37,634 nt of DNA from an uncultured SAR116 cluster alpha proteobacterium (GTDB lineage Bacteria > Pseudomonadota > Alphaproteobacteria > Puniceispirillales > Puniceispirillaceae), in assembly GCA_902578815.1 (NCBI GenBank), contig CACHEI010000022.1, positions 1 through 37,634 of the forward strand. Direction: 5' to 3'. Positions 1 through 8,832 of this stretch are shown here, one piece after another (the first letter of the stretch is position 1; every line of letters begins with the position of its first letter). The translations under genes were made by a program, and so were the position numbers. Below the pieces are notes generated by a model. It had not been told where the DNA came from, ran no database searches, and was given only the letters and a program-made list of their open reading frames with translations.

Positions 1-260
1 ACAATCGTAAGGGTTAGGCCCGCATAGCGCACTAACGCGCCCAGCATCGGCACTAAAGTCGGGTCCAGCCGGTCAATCCTCGTCAGCCACTTGCGTGTCG
101 CTGCTCCGGCTTTTCGGGAAAGCCAGATCCCAATTGTCAGGGTCACAATGCCGGCAAACAGATTGAACCCGTAATCCAGTACCAAATTGATTGATTGTTG
201 GGTCAGTATCCCACTAATGCCCAACTTGTCGCCGATTTCGTCGATTAATAATTCATTCAT
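1..260 (-). CDS. mscS: MscS-family small-conductance mechanosensitive channel, N-terminal part (runs off window)
   Basis: Reading the minus strand from the ATG at 258-260 gives 86 codons open to the window edge. The product begins MNELLIDEIGDKLG. It has a hydrophobic segment (about residues 33-48, FNLFAGIVTLTIGIWL), a basic linker, then LDPTLVPMLGALVRYAG, which resembles the start of the pore-lining helix region of MscS proteins. A good Shine-Dalgarno, GAGGAG on the minus strand at 268-273, supports this start. The family releases solutes through the inner membrane on hypo-osmotic shock. Only the N-terminus is visible, so subfamily and length cannot be judged. It is transcribed away from ribF. 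Confidence 0.75.
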   Translation of the reverse strand, partial: MNELLIDEIGDKLGISGILTQQSINLVLDYGFNLFAGIVTLTIGIWLSRKAGAATRKWLTRIDRLDPTLVPMLGALVRYAGLTLTI

Positions 261-484
261 TTATCGGCTCCTCATAGCGTGGCCGGTGCGCCCTGGGACC
301 TGAACATCATGACAACAATCCCAGAAATCAGTGAGTGGAAATCAGGCATTACACTGCCATTAAAGCGACCTTGATGCCACAGGAAAAGGGTGTGTCAGTT
401 TTTGCGCGCGACTGTTTGTTGGATGAAATAAAACTGTTGTCAGCCGTTGATATTGATATCCTTTCGGCGATATAGTGCCGGCCC

Positions 485-1465
485 ATGAATAAAAATATAG
501 ACACCCCCGCAAGAATTATTGACTGGTCAGTTGGCGATGTGCCGCTGGGCCATAGCCCGATTTGTGCCGCAATTGGCAATTTCGATGGTGTTCACAAAGG
601 GCACCAGCAAGTGGTCAGCACGGCAGTCGAAGCCGCAAGGACGCAGGGGCTTGCATCTGCTGTAATCACTTTCGACCCGCATCCGAGGGAATTTTTCCGA
701 CAGGATGATGCACCTTTTCATCTGGTTGACAGGGTGGAAAAAGACTGGTTGCTGCGTGGGCTGGGTGTCGATAGCATCATCCATGTGACCTTTAATGACA
801 ATCTGCGTTGCACTGATGCTGAGGGCTTTGTTCGCAACGTCCTGCCTAACCTTGGTGTTCAAAAACTTTATGCCGGGACAGATTTTGCCTTCGGCAAGGG
901 GCGCGGTGGAGATATTGACAGTATCAATGAGTTTGGCAGGGAGGTTGGCATCACAGCCCATTCCGTGCCATTGCTGGTGGATGCGAACAGTGTCGTGATC
1001 TCGTCAAGCCGTGTACGGGCCGCCCTGCAGGCAGGTGAGCCGGCGCAGGCAGCAGAAATGCTTGGGTATGACTGGGCAATCACCGGCGAAGTGGTGAGGG
1101 GTGATCAACGCGGCCGCACCATTGGCTTTCCGACGGCAAATATTCCACTTGGCAATCTACTCAATCCGGCATTAGGTGTCTATGCGGTCCAAATATTCAC
1201 GCATGACGACACCGGTCCTTTGCTGCTGGGCAACGGCGTTGCGAATATCGGCATTCGGCCAACCGTTGAGAATCGCGGCGTCCTTTGCGAGGCCCATCTT
1301 TTTGACCAGGATATTGAGCTTTATGCCCGACGGCTTTTGGTCCGGCTTAAGGCATTTCTCCGTGCCGAAAAGAAATTTGGCGGTATTGATGAATTGACCA
1401 AACAAATTGCGCAGGATGCGCAGGCCGCGAGGGCTATCCTGCCTTCGATAAAAAAGACAGCTTGA
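485..1465 (+). CDS. ribF: Bifunctional riboflavin kinase / FAD synthetase
   Basis: The 326-residue product makes FMN from riboflavin and then FAD from FMN in the cytoplasm. The N-terminal nucleotidyltransferase domain (about residues 25-185) carries GNFDGVHKGH at 31-40, FDPHPREFF, and an ISSSRVR segment equivalent to the ISSTxIR motif. The C-terminal flavokinase domain (about 190-315) has GRTIGFPTAN and GIRPTVEN. Length matches the usual 305-330 residues. ATG 485 is the only sensible start for the N-terminal domain, although no strong ribosome binding site precedes it. The next gene is ileS, 73 bp downstream; ribF-ileS-lspA is a common bacterial order. No FMN riboswitch is apparent upstream. 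Confidence 0.95.
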   Translation: MNKNIDTPARIIDWSVGDVPLGHSPICAAIGNFDGVHKGHQQVVSTAVEAARTQGLASAVITFDPHPREFFRQDDAPFHLVDRVEKDWLLRGLGVDSIIHVTFNDNLRCTDAEGFVRNVLPNLGVQKLYAGTDFAFGKGRGGDIDSINEFGREVGITAHSVPLLVDANSVVISSSRVRAALQAGEPAQAAEMLGYDWAITGEVVRGDQRGRTIGFPTANIPLGNLLNPALGVYAVQIFTHDDTGPLLLGNGVANIGIRPTVENRGVLCEAHLFDQDIELYARRLLVRLKAFLRAEKKFGGIDELTKQIAQDAQAARAILPSIKKTA

Positions 1466-1538
1466 ACAAGATTGAACCCCAAAGTTGAAAAACCGAACCC
1501 ACCGTTAGGTGCGGTGCATATCTGAAAGACCTTTTGCA

Positions 1539-4334
1539 ATGAATTATAAAGATACCGTTTTTCTGCCACGAACCGAGTTTCCAATGCGGGCAGGTCTGCC
1601 ACAGCGCGAACCAGAAATTTTGCAGAAATGGAAAGATATCGACATTTATGCCCGTCTTCGCGCGGCACGTAAGGATGCTGAACCATTTATTCTTCATGAC
1701 GGACCGCCTTATGCAAATGGGCAGCTTCATATAGGCCATGCGCTGAACAAAATTTTAAAGGATGTAATCAATCGGTCACAATCCATGCTTGGTAAAAATG
1801 CCAATTATGTGCCGGGGTGGGACTGTCATGGTCTCCCAATCGAATGGAAGATTGAGGAACGATATCGCAAGAACGGCAAGGACAAGGATCAGGTTCCAGT
1901 CACTGAGTTTCGGCAGGAATGTCGTGATTTCGCGGCGTATTGGCTCGATGTCCAGTCTGAAGAATTTCAGCGGCTTGGCGTCCTTGGCGACTGGCTACAT
2001 CCCTACACCACCATGGCCTATGACGCCGAGGCGACAATCGCAGCTGAGCTTGGCAAAATCCTGATGGACGGCACCCTCTATCGTGGTGCCAAGCCGGTGA
2101 TGTGGTCGCCCGTTGAAAAGACAGCTCTTGCCGAGGCCGAGATCGAATATGAGGACCACACCTCGACAACAATCTACGCGCGGTTTCCAGTTAGCCAGCC
2201 AAACCATCCTGCGCTTGCTGATGCCAGTATTATTATCTGGACAACGACGCCTTGGACCATGCCTGGCAATCGTGCGCTCGCCTGTGGCAATGACATTGAT
2301 TATGCGGTTATCCGCATCAATGAAATCGACCAGGGATCCCATGCCAGTGTCAACGATGTGATTGTTCTTGCGGAAGCGTTGTTGGAGGATGTCTGCGCTG
2401 CAATTGGCATCGCCGGTCATACCAAGCTTCATCAACTGACCGGCGCTGATTGTGTTGGCACAATTGCTGTGCACCCGCTAGCTGATCACGGCTATGAACA
2501 TGATGTTCCGCTGTTTCATGCTGATTATGTCACCACGGAACAGGGAACAGGCTTTGTCCATATTGCACCAGGTCACGGTGTTGAGGATTATGAGCTTGCG
2601 CATCTCACACATGGTGTGCCGGTGCCTGATACCGTGGCCGAGGATGGCAGGATTATGGAACATCTGCCGCTCTTTGCCGGTATGCATGTTCTGCGCGACA
2701 ATTTGAAGATTGCCGAAATGATGGCTGAAATGGGCGGCGTGATCGGCATCGGAAAGCTGGTCCACTCCTATCCGCATTCTTGGCGTTCAAAAGCGCCACT
2801 AGTTTACCGAAACACATCCCAATGGTTCGTGTCGATGGAGTCGCAAGGCTTGCGTGACACGGCTGTATCAGAATTGGGAAAGACAGCGTTTTATCCACCA
2901 GCAGGCCAGAACCGGCTTACCTCGATGATTGCCCAGCGTCCGGATTGGTGCCTCTCACGTCAAAGGGCTTGGGGCGTACCGATTACCGTTTTTGTGAACA
3001 AGGAAACGGGCGAGCCGCTTCGTGATCAGGCGGTGATCGACCGGGTTGTTGCCGCGATACGCGAAGAGGGTGCCGATTGTTGGTTCGCGTCCGACTCAAG
3101 TCGTTTCCTTGGTCCGAACTACGATACTGATGACTATGAAAAGGTCACCGACATTCTTGACGTATGGTTCGACTCTGGTTCAACCCATGCTTTTGTTCTT
3201 GAGGACCGAGATGATCTGTCCAGTCCGGCCAATCTGTACCTTGAGGGGTCTGACCAGCATCGTGGCTGGTTTCATTCCTCGCTTTTGCAGTCCTGTGCGA
3301 CCAGGGGACGGGCGCCTTACAGAGGAGTGTTGACACACGGCTTCGTGCTAGATGAGAAGGGGCGGAAAATGTCTAAATCGCTTGGAAATGTTGTCACGCC
3401 ACAGGCAATCATGGACCAAAATGGTGCCGACATTCTGCGCCTGTGGGTCGTCAGCTCTGATTATTACAGCGATCTGCGGATCGGGCCTGAAATCATCAAA
3501 AGAATGACGGATAACTACCGGCGCTTCCGCAATACGCTTCGTTATCTGCTTGGTGCGCTTAATGGGTATTCGGATTTGGAAGCTGTTGATTATGACGCCA
3601 TGCCCGAGTTGGAAAAATGGATTTTGAACCGGCTTGCCGAACTCGATGTGAAAATTCGGGTGATGACGGATAAGTACGATTTCCACAGTATCTTTACAGA
3701 GCTTCATACTCTTTGTAACAGTGATCTGTCGGCTTTTTACTTCGAAATTCGCAAGGACAGGCTTTACTGTGATGCGGCTGATTCGGTCGAACGTCGCGCC
3801 TGTCGTACTGTTATGAAACAGCTTTTTGACCGACTCACAGCGTGGCTCGCGCCAATCCTGTGCTTCACCGCAGAAGAGGCATGGCAGACCCGGGTTGATG
3901 ATTCTGAAAATTCAGTACATTTGCGTAGCTACGATCCAATTCCTTCAAAATGGGCAAACAACAGCATCGCAAAGCGTTGGGACGGTATCCGGCGGGTCCG
4001 CCAGGTGGTGATGAGCGCCCTTGAGAATGCCCGAAATGAAGGAAAAATTGGTACATCGCTTCAAGCGGCGCTCAAGGTTCATGTCAGCGCCGATGTTGAG
4101 GAGCTTTTTGACGGTCTTGACGCTGCCTCCCTGTTTATCACTTCAGCCGCAGTCATCACCAATCTTCCAGCACCTGAGGATGCATTCAAGCTTGATGGCA
4201 TCAACGATGTTGCCATTGCCTTTGCCATGGCAGACGGTGAGAAATGTGCCCGTTGCTGGCGGATCACGCCAGAGGTTACAGCTGAGGTTGACATCTGCAA
4301 GCGGTGTCAGAAAGTTGTAGCAGCAGTGCGATGA
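1539..4334 (+). CDS. ileS: Isoleucyl-tRNA synthetase
   Basis: Class I aminoacyl-tRNA synthetase charging tRNA-Ile in the cytoplasm. With the ATG at 1539 it has 931 residues. The frame is open back to a GTG at 1509, but MNYKDTVFLPRTEFPMRAG is where the family normally begins, so 1539 is preferred. The HIGH signature is residues 64-67 (LHIGH), with KMSKS at 610-614. A CP1 editing domain lies between them, an anticodon-binding domain follows, and a C-terminal zinc finger has Cys 903, 906, 920 and 923. The zinc-finger form is the usual bacterial type. The stop overlaps the lspA start (ATGA), implying translational coupling. Confidence 0.97.
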   Translation: MNYKDTVFLPRTEFPMRAGLPQREPEILQKWKDIDIYARLRAARKDAEPFILHDGPPYANGQLHIGHALNKILKDVINRSQSMLGKNANYVPGWDCHGLPIEWKIEERYRKNGKDKDQVPVTEFRQECRDFAAYWLDVQSEEFQRLGVLGDWLHPYTTMAYDAEATIAAELGKILMDGTLYRGAKPVMWSPVEKTALAEAEIEYEDHTSTTIYARFPVSQPNHPALADASIIIWTTTPWTMPGNRALACGNDIDYAVIRINEIDQGSHASVNDVIVLAEALLEDVCAAIGIAGHTKLHQLTGADCVGTIAVHPLADHGYEHDVPLFHADYVTTEQGTGFVHIAPGHGVEDYELAHLTHGVPVPDTVAEDGRIMEHLPLFAGMHVLRDNLKIAEMMAEMGGVIGIGKLVHSYPHSWRSKAPLVYRNTSQWFVSMESQGLRDTAVSELGKTAFYPPAGQNRLTSMIAQRPDWCLSRQRAWGVPITVFVNKETGEPLRDQAVIDRVVAAIREEGADCWFASDSSRFLGPNYDTDDYEKVTDILDVWFDSGSTHAFVLEDRDDLSSPANLYLEGSDQHRGWFHSSLLQSCATRGRAPYRGVLTHGFVLDEKGRKMSKSLGNVVTPQAIMDQNGADILRLWVVSSDYYSDLRIGPEIIKRMTDNYRRFRNTLRYLLGALNGYSDLEAVDYDAMPELEKWILNRLAELDVKIRVMTDKYDFHSIFTELHTLCNSDLSAFYFEIRKDRLYCDAADSVERRACRTVMKQLFDRLTAWLAPILCFTAEEAWQTRVDDSENSVHLRSYDPIPSKWANNSIAKRWDGIRRVRQVVMSALENARNEGKIGTSLQAALKVHVSADVEELFDGLDAASLFITSAAVITNLPAPEDAFKLDGINDVAIAFAMADGEKCARCWRITPEVTAEVDICKRCQKVVAAVR

Positions 4335-4852
4335 AAAATGAGGACCAGCATACTGACCATTCCTGTCTTGGTGACCGTCTGACGGGGCCTGCGGCACGGC
4401 GCGTGGCAATTTTGTTGGTCTTTGTCCTGTTACTCGACCAGATTTCAAAACAATTCGTGCTCAACTGGATTTTTGCGGCCCCGGGCATTTATCCCGTTAT
4501 GCCCTTTCTTAATTTCGTTCCCGTATGGAACCCGGGTATCAGCTTTGGCATGCTCGCTGATGGAGGGCAAGGTGTTCGCGCAGGACTGACATTGCTTGCA
4601 TTTGCCGTGGTCGGATGGTTTTTCTGGCAGGCTAGCCGCCTTGATCATGTGCAGCAGATTGCTGCCGGTTTGATTTCGGGTGGGGCGACTGGAAATGCGA
4701 TAGATAGGTTGCGTTTTGGTAAAGTTGTTGATTTTATAGACGTATACGTTCAATCATGGCATTGGCCTACCTTTAATGTCGCCGATGCGGCAATAACAGT
4801 GGGCGCAACCTTTTGGGTATACTCAATTTTTTTTGCGCAGGAGACCAATTAG
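4331..4852 (+). CDS. lspA: Lipoprotein signal peptidase (signal peptidase II)
   Basis: A 173-residue inner-membrane aspartyl protease that cleaves prolipoproteins before the lipidated cysteine. Four hydrophobic segments are visible. The catalytic aspartates are D125 in GNAIDRL (followed by VVDFID) and D152 in FNVADAAIT; the early LDQISK segment is also typical. An upstream in-frame start at 4304 exists inside ileS, but the ATG at 4331 overlapping the ileS stop is the natural one. The gene that follows two bases later encodes a lipoprotein, a likely LspA substrate. Confidence 0.95.
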   Translation: MKNEDQHTDHSCLGDRLTGPAARRVAILLVFVLLLDQISKQFVLNWIFAAPGIYPVMPFLNFVPVWNPGISFGMLADGGQGVRAGLTLLAFAVVGWFFWQASRLDHVQQIAAGLISGGATGNAIDRLRFGKVVDFIDVYVQSWHWPTFNVADAAITVGATFWVYSIFFAQETN

Positions 4853-4854
4853 GA

Positions 4855-5400
4855 ATGAAGTTTAGCGAGACCAACCAGAAGCCAATACTGCTTCTGCTGC
4901 AGTTCACCATGGTAGCTTTTATTGCATTTGGCACTGCGGCTTGTTCCGATTTTCAACGGGCAATCGGTACCAAGAAATCTTCACCTGACGAATTTGAGGT
5001 TGTTGTTCGCCCACCCTTGTCGCTGCCACCGGGCTTTGCCAACACGCCCGATGATATCCGTGAGGAAGGGCAGACCGATGCGCAGGATGCTATGACCCTT
5101 GCCAGCAAGTCACTTGGGTCGGGAAATGCTGATGCAACAGGTTATAATGCGCTCTTTGACTTCGCATCGGTTCCTGACAATATCCGCGAACGAGTGGACG
5201 AGGAAACCTATGGCATACAACTAGAGCGTCGGGTGCCACTCCAAATTATCTTTGGTGGACTACCGAATATTGGCCCGATATTGGACAAGGTTGCAGAAGA
5301 CCAGCGCATTCGCAAAAACCTACGTGAGGGCTTGCTTCCAACAGATGGTGATATTCTCGCCACGGATGAGGCTAGCGGCGAGACCGTAATCATCAAATGA
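4855..5400 (+). CDS. bamF: DUF3035 outer-membrane lipoprotein, BamF-like
   Basis: A 181-residue predicted lipoprotein. A basic/polar N-terminus is followed by a hydrophobic stretch (residues 11-25) and a lipobox TAAC with the lipidated cysteine at residue 30. The next region has PDEFEVVVRPPLSLPPGF, the hallmark of the alphaproteobacterial DUF3035 family, described as BamF, an accessory lipoprotein of the outer-membrane beta-barrel assembly machine. The mature domain is polar and acidic and has no transmembrane segment. The start at 4855 is chosen because a longer frame from 4813 would read through the end of lspA and spoil the signal peptide. Family assignment is by motif; the BAM role is inferred from the family. 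Confidence 0.8.
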   Translation: MKFSETNQKPILLLLQFTMVAFIAFGTAACSDFQRAIGTKKSSPDEFEVVVRPPLSLPPGFANTPDDIREEGQTDAQDAMTLASKSLGSGNADATGYNALFDFASVPDNIRERVDEETYGIQLERRVPLQIIFGGLPNIGPILDKVAEDQRIRKNLREGLLPTDGDILATDEASGETVIIK

Positions 5401-5410
5401 AGAGGTGATC

Positions 5411-7282
5411 ATGGCCGTGATCCGGCAACTCCCGGACGGGCTTGTTAACCAGATCGCCGCTGGTGAGGTGATTGAACGGCCGGCAAGTGCTCTGCGTGAA
5501 CTTGTTGAAAACGCTCTTGATGCAAGTGCCAGCAAGATCAGCATCACACTGCGTCGTGGCGGCATTGATGAATTAACGGTCGCTGATGATGGTCATGGGA
5601 TGACACCCGATGATATGCTGCTTGCGATCCAGCGCCACGCCACCTCAAAACTCCCCCATGACAACCTAAATAACATTGGATCGCTTGGTTTTCGTGGAGA
5701 AGCCCTGCCATCCATTGGGGCAGTGTCACATCTGAAATTGACTTCGGCAATGGCTGGCATGCCGCACGCCTGGCGTCTGGAGGTCAACGTTGGTAGGTTC
5801 AAAAGTCCTGAACCCGCTGCATTGCAGACGGGCAGTCTGATTTCGGTAACACAATTGTTCAAATCGGTGCCTGCGCGGCTTAAATTCCTTAAGACTGACC
5901 GCACCGAGCAGGCACAATGCGTCGATGTTGTGAAGCGGCTTGCCATGGCTTGGCCTTTTGTTGCTTTCCAAATTATCAATGATGGTCGCAACCTCCTCGA
6001 TTTGAACGCCACTGAACCGTTGATTGCCCAGCAAAATCAATCTCCTGAAAACACTGCTCGCCAGCATCGTCTCTCGGCAATAATTGGTCGCGCATTTACT
6101 GATGAGGCAGCCATCATCAACGCGGAACGTGACCGGATCAGGCTGGAGGGGATGATTGGTCTGCCAACAATGAACCGGCCGACTCCGGCGCAGATTTATC
6201 TGTTCGTTAATGGCAGACCCATCCATGATCGCTCGCTTCTGGGTGCCATTCGCGCCGGCTACGGTGACACGCTGCCACGTGGCCGTCATCCGATGGCGGC
6301 ACTCTTTCTGAAAGTACCGACGACTGATCTTGACGTGAATGTTCATCCGGCAAAGGCTGAGGTTCGGTTCCGCGATGCCGCCGGCGTGCGCTCGCTTCTT
6401 GTTGGCGCCATTGGCGCGCAATTGGCCGCTGATGGTGTAAGAACGACATTGGAGGGAGGAACAGCTGCGCTGGCACGGTTTTCAGGTAGTGCTATACGCC
6501 CTAGTCCAGCCACAAATTCAGCGCCGCCATTATACACGCCTTATGATTTTTTCCCCTCGGCTTCGAAACGCCGGATCGGTGAAGTCTGGCAGTCCCTGTT
6601 GCCGCAGGCCCCTCATCTCATGGGTGATGAGCCGCCCGCCGCCAGTCTCGCAGGACCGAATGAAATCGCCACTGATGAGAGTGAGATGGCGGCAGCCTGT
6701 AAGACGCTTCTGGGTGCAGCTAAGGCGCAGCTTCATAAGACTTATATTGTCGCAGAAACCGAAGATGGCCTCACAATAATTGACCAACATGCCGCCCATG
6801 AACGGCTAGTCATGGAACGAATGAAAGCCGCCCTTGCCGAGGCAGGTGTCAGCGCGCAAGCCCTGCTGCTGCCAGAAATTGTCGAGTTGGCAGATGATAA
6901 GCGGGAAGCCTTGCTCGAGATGGGTGAGACGCTTTCCAGACTTGGGCTTGAAATAGAGGGATTTGGCGAAGGCGCGGTTATTGTGCGAACCATCCCGGCA
7001 CTTCTTGGCAATCCCGATGCCAAACAATTGGTTGGTGATATTGCTGAGGAGCTTGTGGAGCTTGGCGGCAGCACTAGCCTTGAGGATCGGTTGAACCACG
7101 TGCTGGCCACGCTTTCGTGTTATGGGTCGGTTCGTGCCGGACGGGTGCTGAATGCAGATGAGATGAATGCGCTTTTGCGGGAGATGGAAATCACACCCCG
7201 GTCAGGCCAGTGTAACCACGGCCGTCCCACCTGGATTAGGCTATCGCTTGCCGATATCGAAAATCTGTTTGGCCGCAGGTGA
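5411..7282 (+). CDS. mutL: DNA mismatch repair protein MutL (endonuclease type)
   Basis: A 623-residue mismatch-repair ATPase. The N-terminal GHKL domain has QIAAGEVIERPAS, catalytic E33 in ENALDA, DDGHGM and GFRGEALPSIG. A variable linker (about residues 335-430) precedes the C-terminal dimerisation domain. That domain carries the nuclease metal motif DQHAAHERLVMERM (D458, H460, E464, E469) and CNHGRP at 601-606. These indicate a MutL that nicks DNA itself, as in bacteria lacking MutH. A GTG two codons upstream (5405) is also in frame, but the ATG at 5411 gives the usual MAVIRQLPDGLVN start and sits behind an AGAGG ribosome binding site. Confidence 0.96.
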   Translation: MAVIRQLPDGLVNQIAAGEVIERPASALRELVENALDASASKISITLRRGGIDELTVADDGHGMTPDDMLLAIQRHATSKLPHDNLNNIGSLGFRGEALPSIGAVSHLKLTSAMAGMPHAWRLEVNVGRFKSPEPAALQTGSLISVTQLFKSVPARLKFLKTDRTEQAQCVDVVKRLAMAWPFVAFQIINDGRNLLDLNATEPLIAQQNQSPENTARQHRLSAIIGRAFTDEAAIINAERDRIRLEGMIGLPTMNRPTPAQIYLFVNGRPIHDRSLLGAIRAGYGDTLPRGRHPMAALFLKVPTTDLDVNVHPAKAEVRFRDAAGVRSLLVGAIGAQLAADGVRTTLEGGTAALARFSGSAIRPSPATNSAPPLYTPYDFFPSASKRRIGEVWQSLLPQAPHLMGDEPPAASLAGPNEIATDESEMAAACKTLLGAAKAQLHKTYIVAETEDGLTIIDQHAAHERLVMERMKAALAEAGVSAQALLLPEIVELADDKREALLEMGETLSRLGLEIEGFGEGAVIVRTIPALLGNPDAKQLVGDIAEELVELGGSTSLEDRLNHVLATLSCYGSVRAGRVLNADEMNALLREMEITPRSGQCNHGRPTWIRLSLADIENLFGRR

Positions 7283-7291
7283 CAACCCTTA

Positions 7292-7855
7292 TCAGTTTGT
7301 CAGAAAATGAACAGCCGCCTTGCCATAATGTCGGCTGTCAATGCGTTTGAGACTGGTCGTGGCAAGGATGTCTGGATCAAGCTCTTCCTGCCCGCCAGTC
7401 TCGATCACTGCAATGCTCTCTGGCAGCAGGGCGCCAATGGCGTTTAGGTTGGCAACGGCCCGCAACCCGTCACCTGTACCATAGGGGGCATCGGCAAAGA
7501 CGAGATTGGCAGGATTACCCAGCAAGTTTACCAGCCGGGTGGCATCGCCTGCAATGACCCGGCAATCATCCATGCGCTGCAATTTGTGAATATTCTCTCT
7601 CAGAACAGCCAATGCAGCAGAGTCGTTTTCGACAAAATTGGCCCTGACAGCGCCTCGTGACAGCGCTTCTAAGCCAATTGCTCCAGTCCCGGCAAACATA
7701 TCAAGCACAATGCCATTGACCAGGGGCGACCCATAACGCCCTCCGGCAAGAATGTTGAAGATCGACTCGCGGACACGGTCAGCGGTCGGTCGTGTTTTGT
7801 TACCGGCGATGTCCGCCAATTTTGCGCCGCGATGTCGGCCCCCGATGATCCGCAT
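7292..7855 (-). CDS. rsmD: 16S rRNA (guanine(966)-N(2))-methyltransferase
   Basis: A 187-residue SAM-dependent methyltransferase that modifies G966 of 16S rRNA. It starts with MRIIGGRHRGAKL and has the RPTADRVRESIFNIL segment and the SAM-binding motif LDMFAGTGAIGLEALSRGA. The catalytic motif IV, normally D/N-P-P-Y/F, reads DAPYG here (D122-Y125), a single Pro-to-Ala variant. The first 56 bp overlap the 3' end of rluB, so the two are probably co-transcribed and translationally coupled. It converges with mutL, with 9 bp between the stop codons. Confidence 0.93.
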   Translation of the reverse strand: MRIIGGRHRGAKLADIAGNKTRPTADRVRESIFNILAGGRYGSPLVNGIVLDMFAGTGAIGLEALSRGAVRANFVENDSAALAVLRENIHKLQRMDDCRVIAGDATRLVNLLGNPANLVFADAPYGTGDGLRAVANLNAIGALLPESIAVIETGGQEELDPDILATTSLKRIDSRHYGKAAVHFLTN

Positions 7856-8714
7856 TCTGTCCTCTTTTTACTGCTGGCCTGCCAGAGCCACCCCGGTGGC
7901 TTTTGGGTTTTGCTTTGGCTCTCAGCTTTGGCTTGGCATCATTTGCGCTGGCTGGCTCACCGCCCGTAATGCCCAACTGGTCAGCCAGAACCCGTGATTT
8001 GACTGGCTCAATGCCGCTTTCAGTGAGCTCGCCAAGTTGAAACGGGCCGTAGGATATGCGGATCAGGCGTCCTACCCTGTGGCCAAGATGCTCCATGATC
8101 CGCCTGACCTCACGGTTTTTGCCCTCGCGTATGGCAATGGTCAGCCACGCATTGCTTGGCATTTGCCTGTCGAGGGTGGCGAGGACACTGCCATACCGCA
8201 CACCATCGATTGTCACGCCGTTGGCAAGCGGGCCAAGACTGGCCTCGTCAACCTGCCCTTGAACCCTGACCCGGTATTTGCGGCTCCAACCCGTCGCCGG
8301 CAATTCCAAATGTCGGGCCAGATCACCATCGTTGGTCAGCAGGAGCAGACCCTCAGAGTCCATGTCCAATCGACCGACACTGATCAGACGAGGCAGATTC
8401 GATGGCAGCCTGTCAAAAATGGTTTCCCGGTTCTTTTCGTCGCGTGCGCTCACCACAAGGCCGCGCGGCTTGTAGTAACGCCACAGCTTGGCAGGTTCGT
8501 TTGCTGGCAGCGGTTTACCGTCAATGATGATCCTGTCACCCGAACTCACATTCAGGGCCGGGCTGGTGATGGTTTTGCCATTAACACTGACACGGCCATC
8601 GGCAATCCGTGCCTCAGCCTCGCGGCGCGAACAGATTCCGGCCCTTGCAATGCGTTTGGCGATACGTTCACTGGGCGCTGATTTATCCAATGAAAAATTC
8701 TGATCCTTTGTCAT
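7800..8714 (-). CDS. rluB: 23S rRNA pseudouridine synthase, RluB/RsuA family
   Basis: A 304-residue pseudouridine synthase of the RsuA/RluB/RluE/RluF group. The N-terminal S4 RNA-binding domain (about residues 15-65) contains RIARAGICSRREAEARI. The catalytic domain has the GRLDMDSEGLLLLTNDG motif with nucleophile D117, then a GKNREVRRIMEHLGH segment. The last 45 or so residues are a low-complexity basic tail rich in K, R, G and P, probably an RNA-binding extension. The frame stays open upstream to 8990, but homology begins near the ATG at 8714, and longer versions would cover the tadA promoter region. The exact target uridine is not provable from sequence. Confidence 0.88.
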   Translation of the reverse strand: MTKDQNFSLDKSAPSERIAKRIARAGICSRREAEARIADGRVSVNGKTITSPALNVSSGDRIIIDGKPLPANEPAKLWRYYKPRGLVVSARDEKNRETIFDRLPSNLPRLISVGRLDMDSEGLLLLTNDGDLARHLELPATGWSRKYRVRVQGQVDEASLGPLANGVTIDGVRYGSVLATLDRQMPSNAWLTIAIREGKNREVRRIMEHLGHRVGRLIRISYGPFQLGELTESGIEPVKSRVLADQLGITGGEPASANDAKPKLRAKAKPKSHRGGSGRPAVKRGQNADHRGPTSRRKIGGHRR

Positions 8715-8743
8715 GCCGCTGGTGTAATCGCAATCACTTGGCT

Positions 8744-8771
8744 TTGCAAATTCCAATCGTCTGTCTATAGA
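8744..8771 (+). promoter_or_regulatory. Putative sigma-70 promoter for tadA
   Basis: TTGCAA (8744-8749) and TATAGA (8766-8771) are separated by 16 bp, a good match to -35 and -10 elements, in the 118-bp gap between the divergent rluB and tadA genes. The start of transcription would lie near 8778. TTGCAA is its own reverse complement, so it could also serve as the -35 of a minus-strand promoter for rluB, although the minus-strand -10 candidate (TACACC) is weak. Confidence 0.4.
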
Positions 8772-8832
8772 AGTAAGACAGGTATCAAGCGGAGCTTTAC
8801 CCACCGATGGTGGCGGCGGCGGAAACAGCAAA

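Noticed and set aside
8037..8681. Long plus-strand open frame of 214 codons opposite rluB
   Set aside because: It lies wholly antisense to rluB, which has clear motifs; the translated sequence looks like a shadow and has no recognisable domain.
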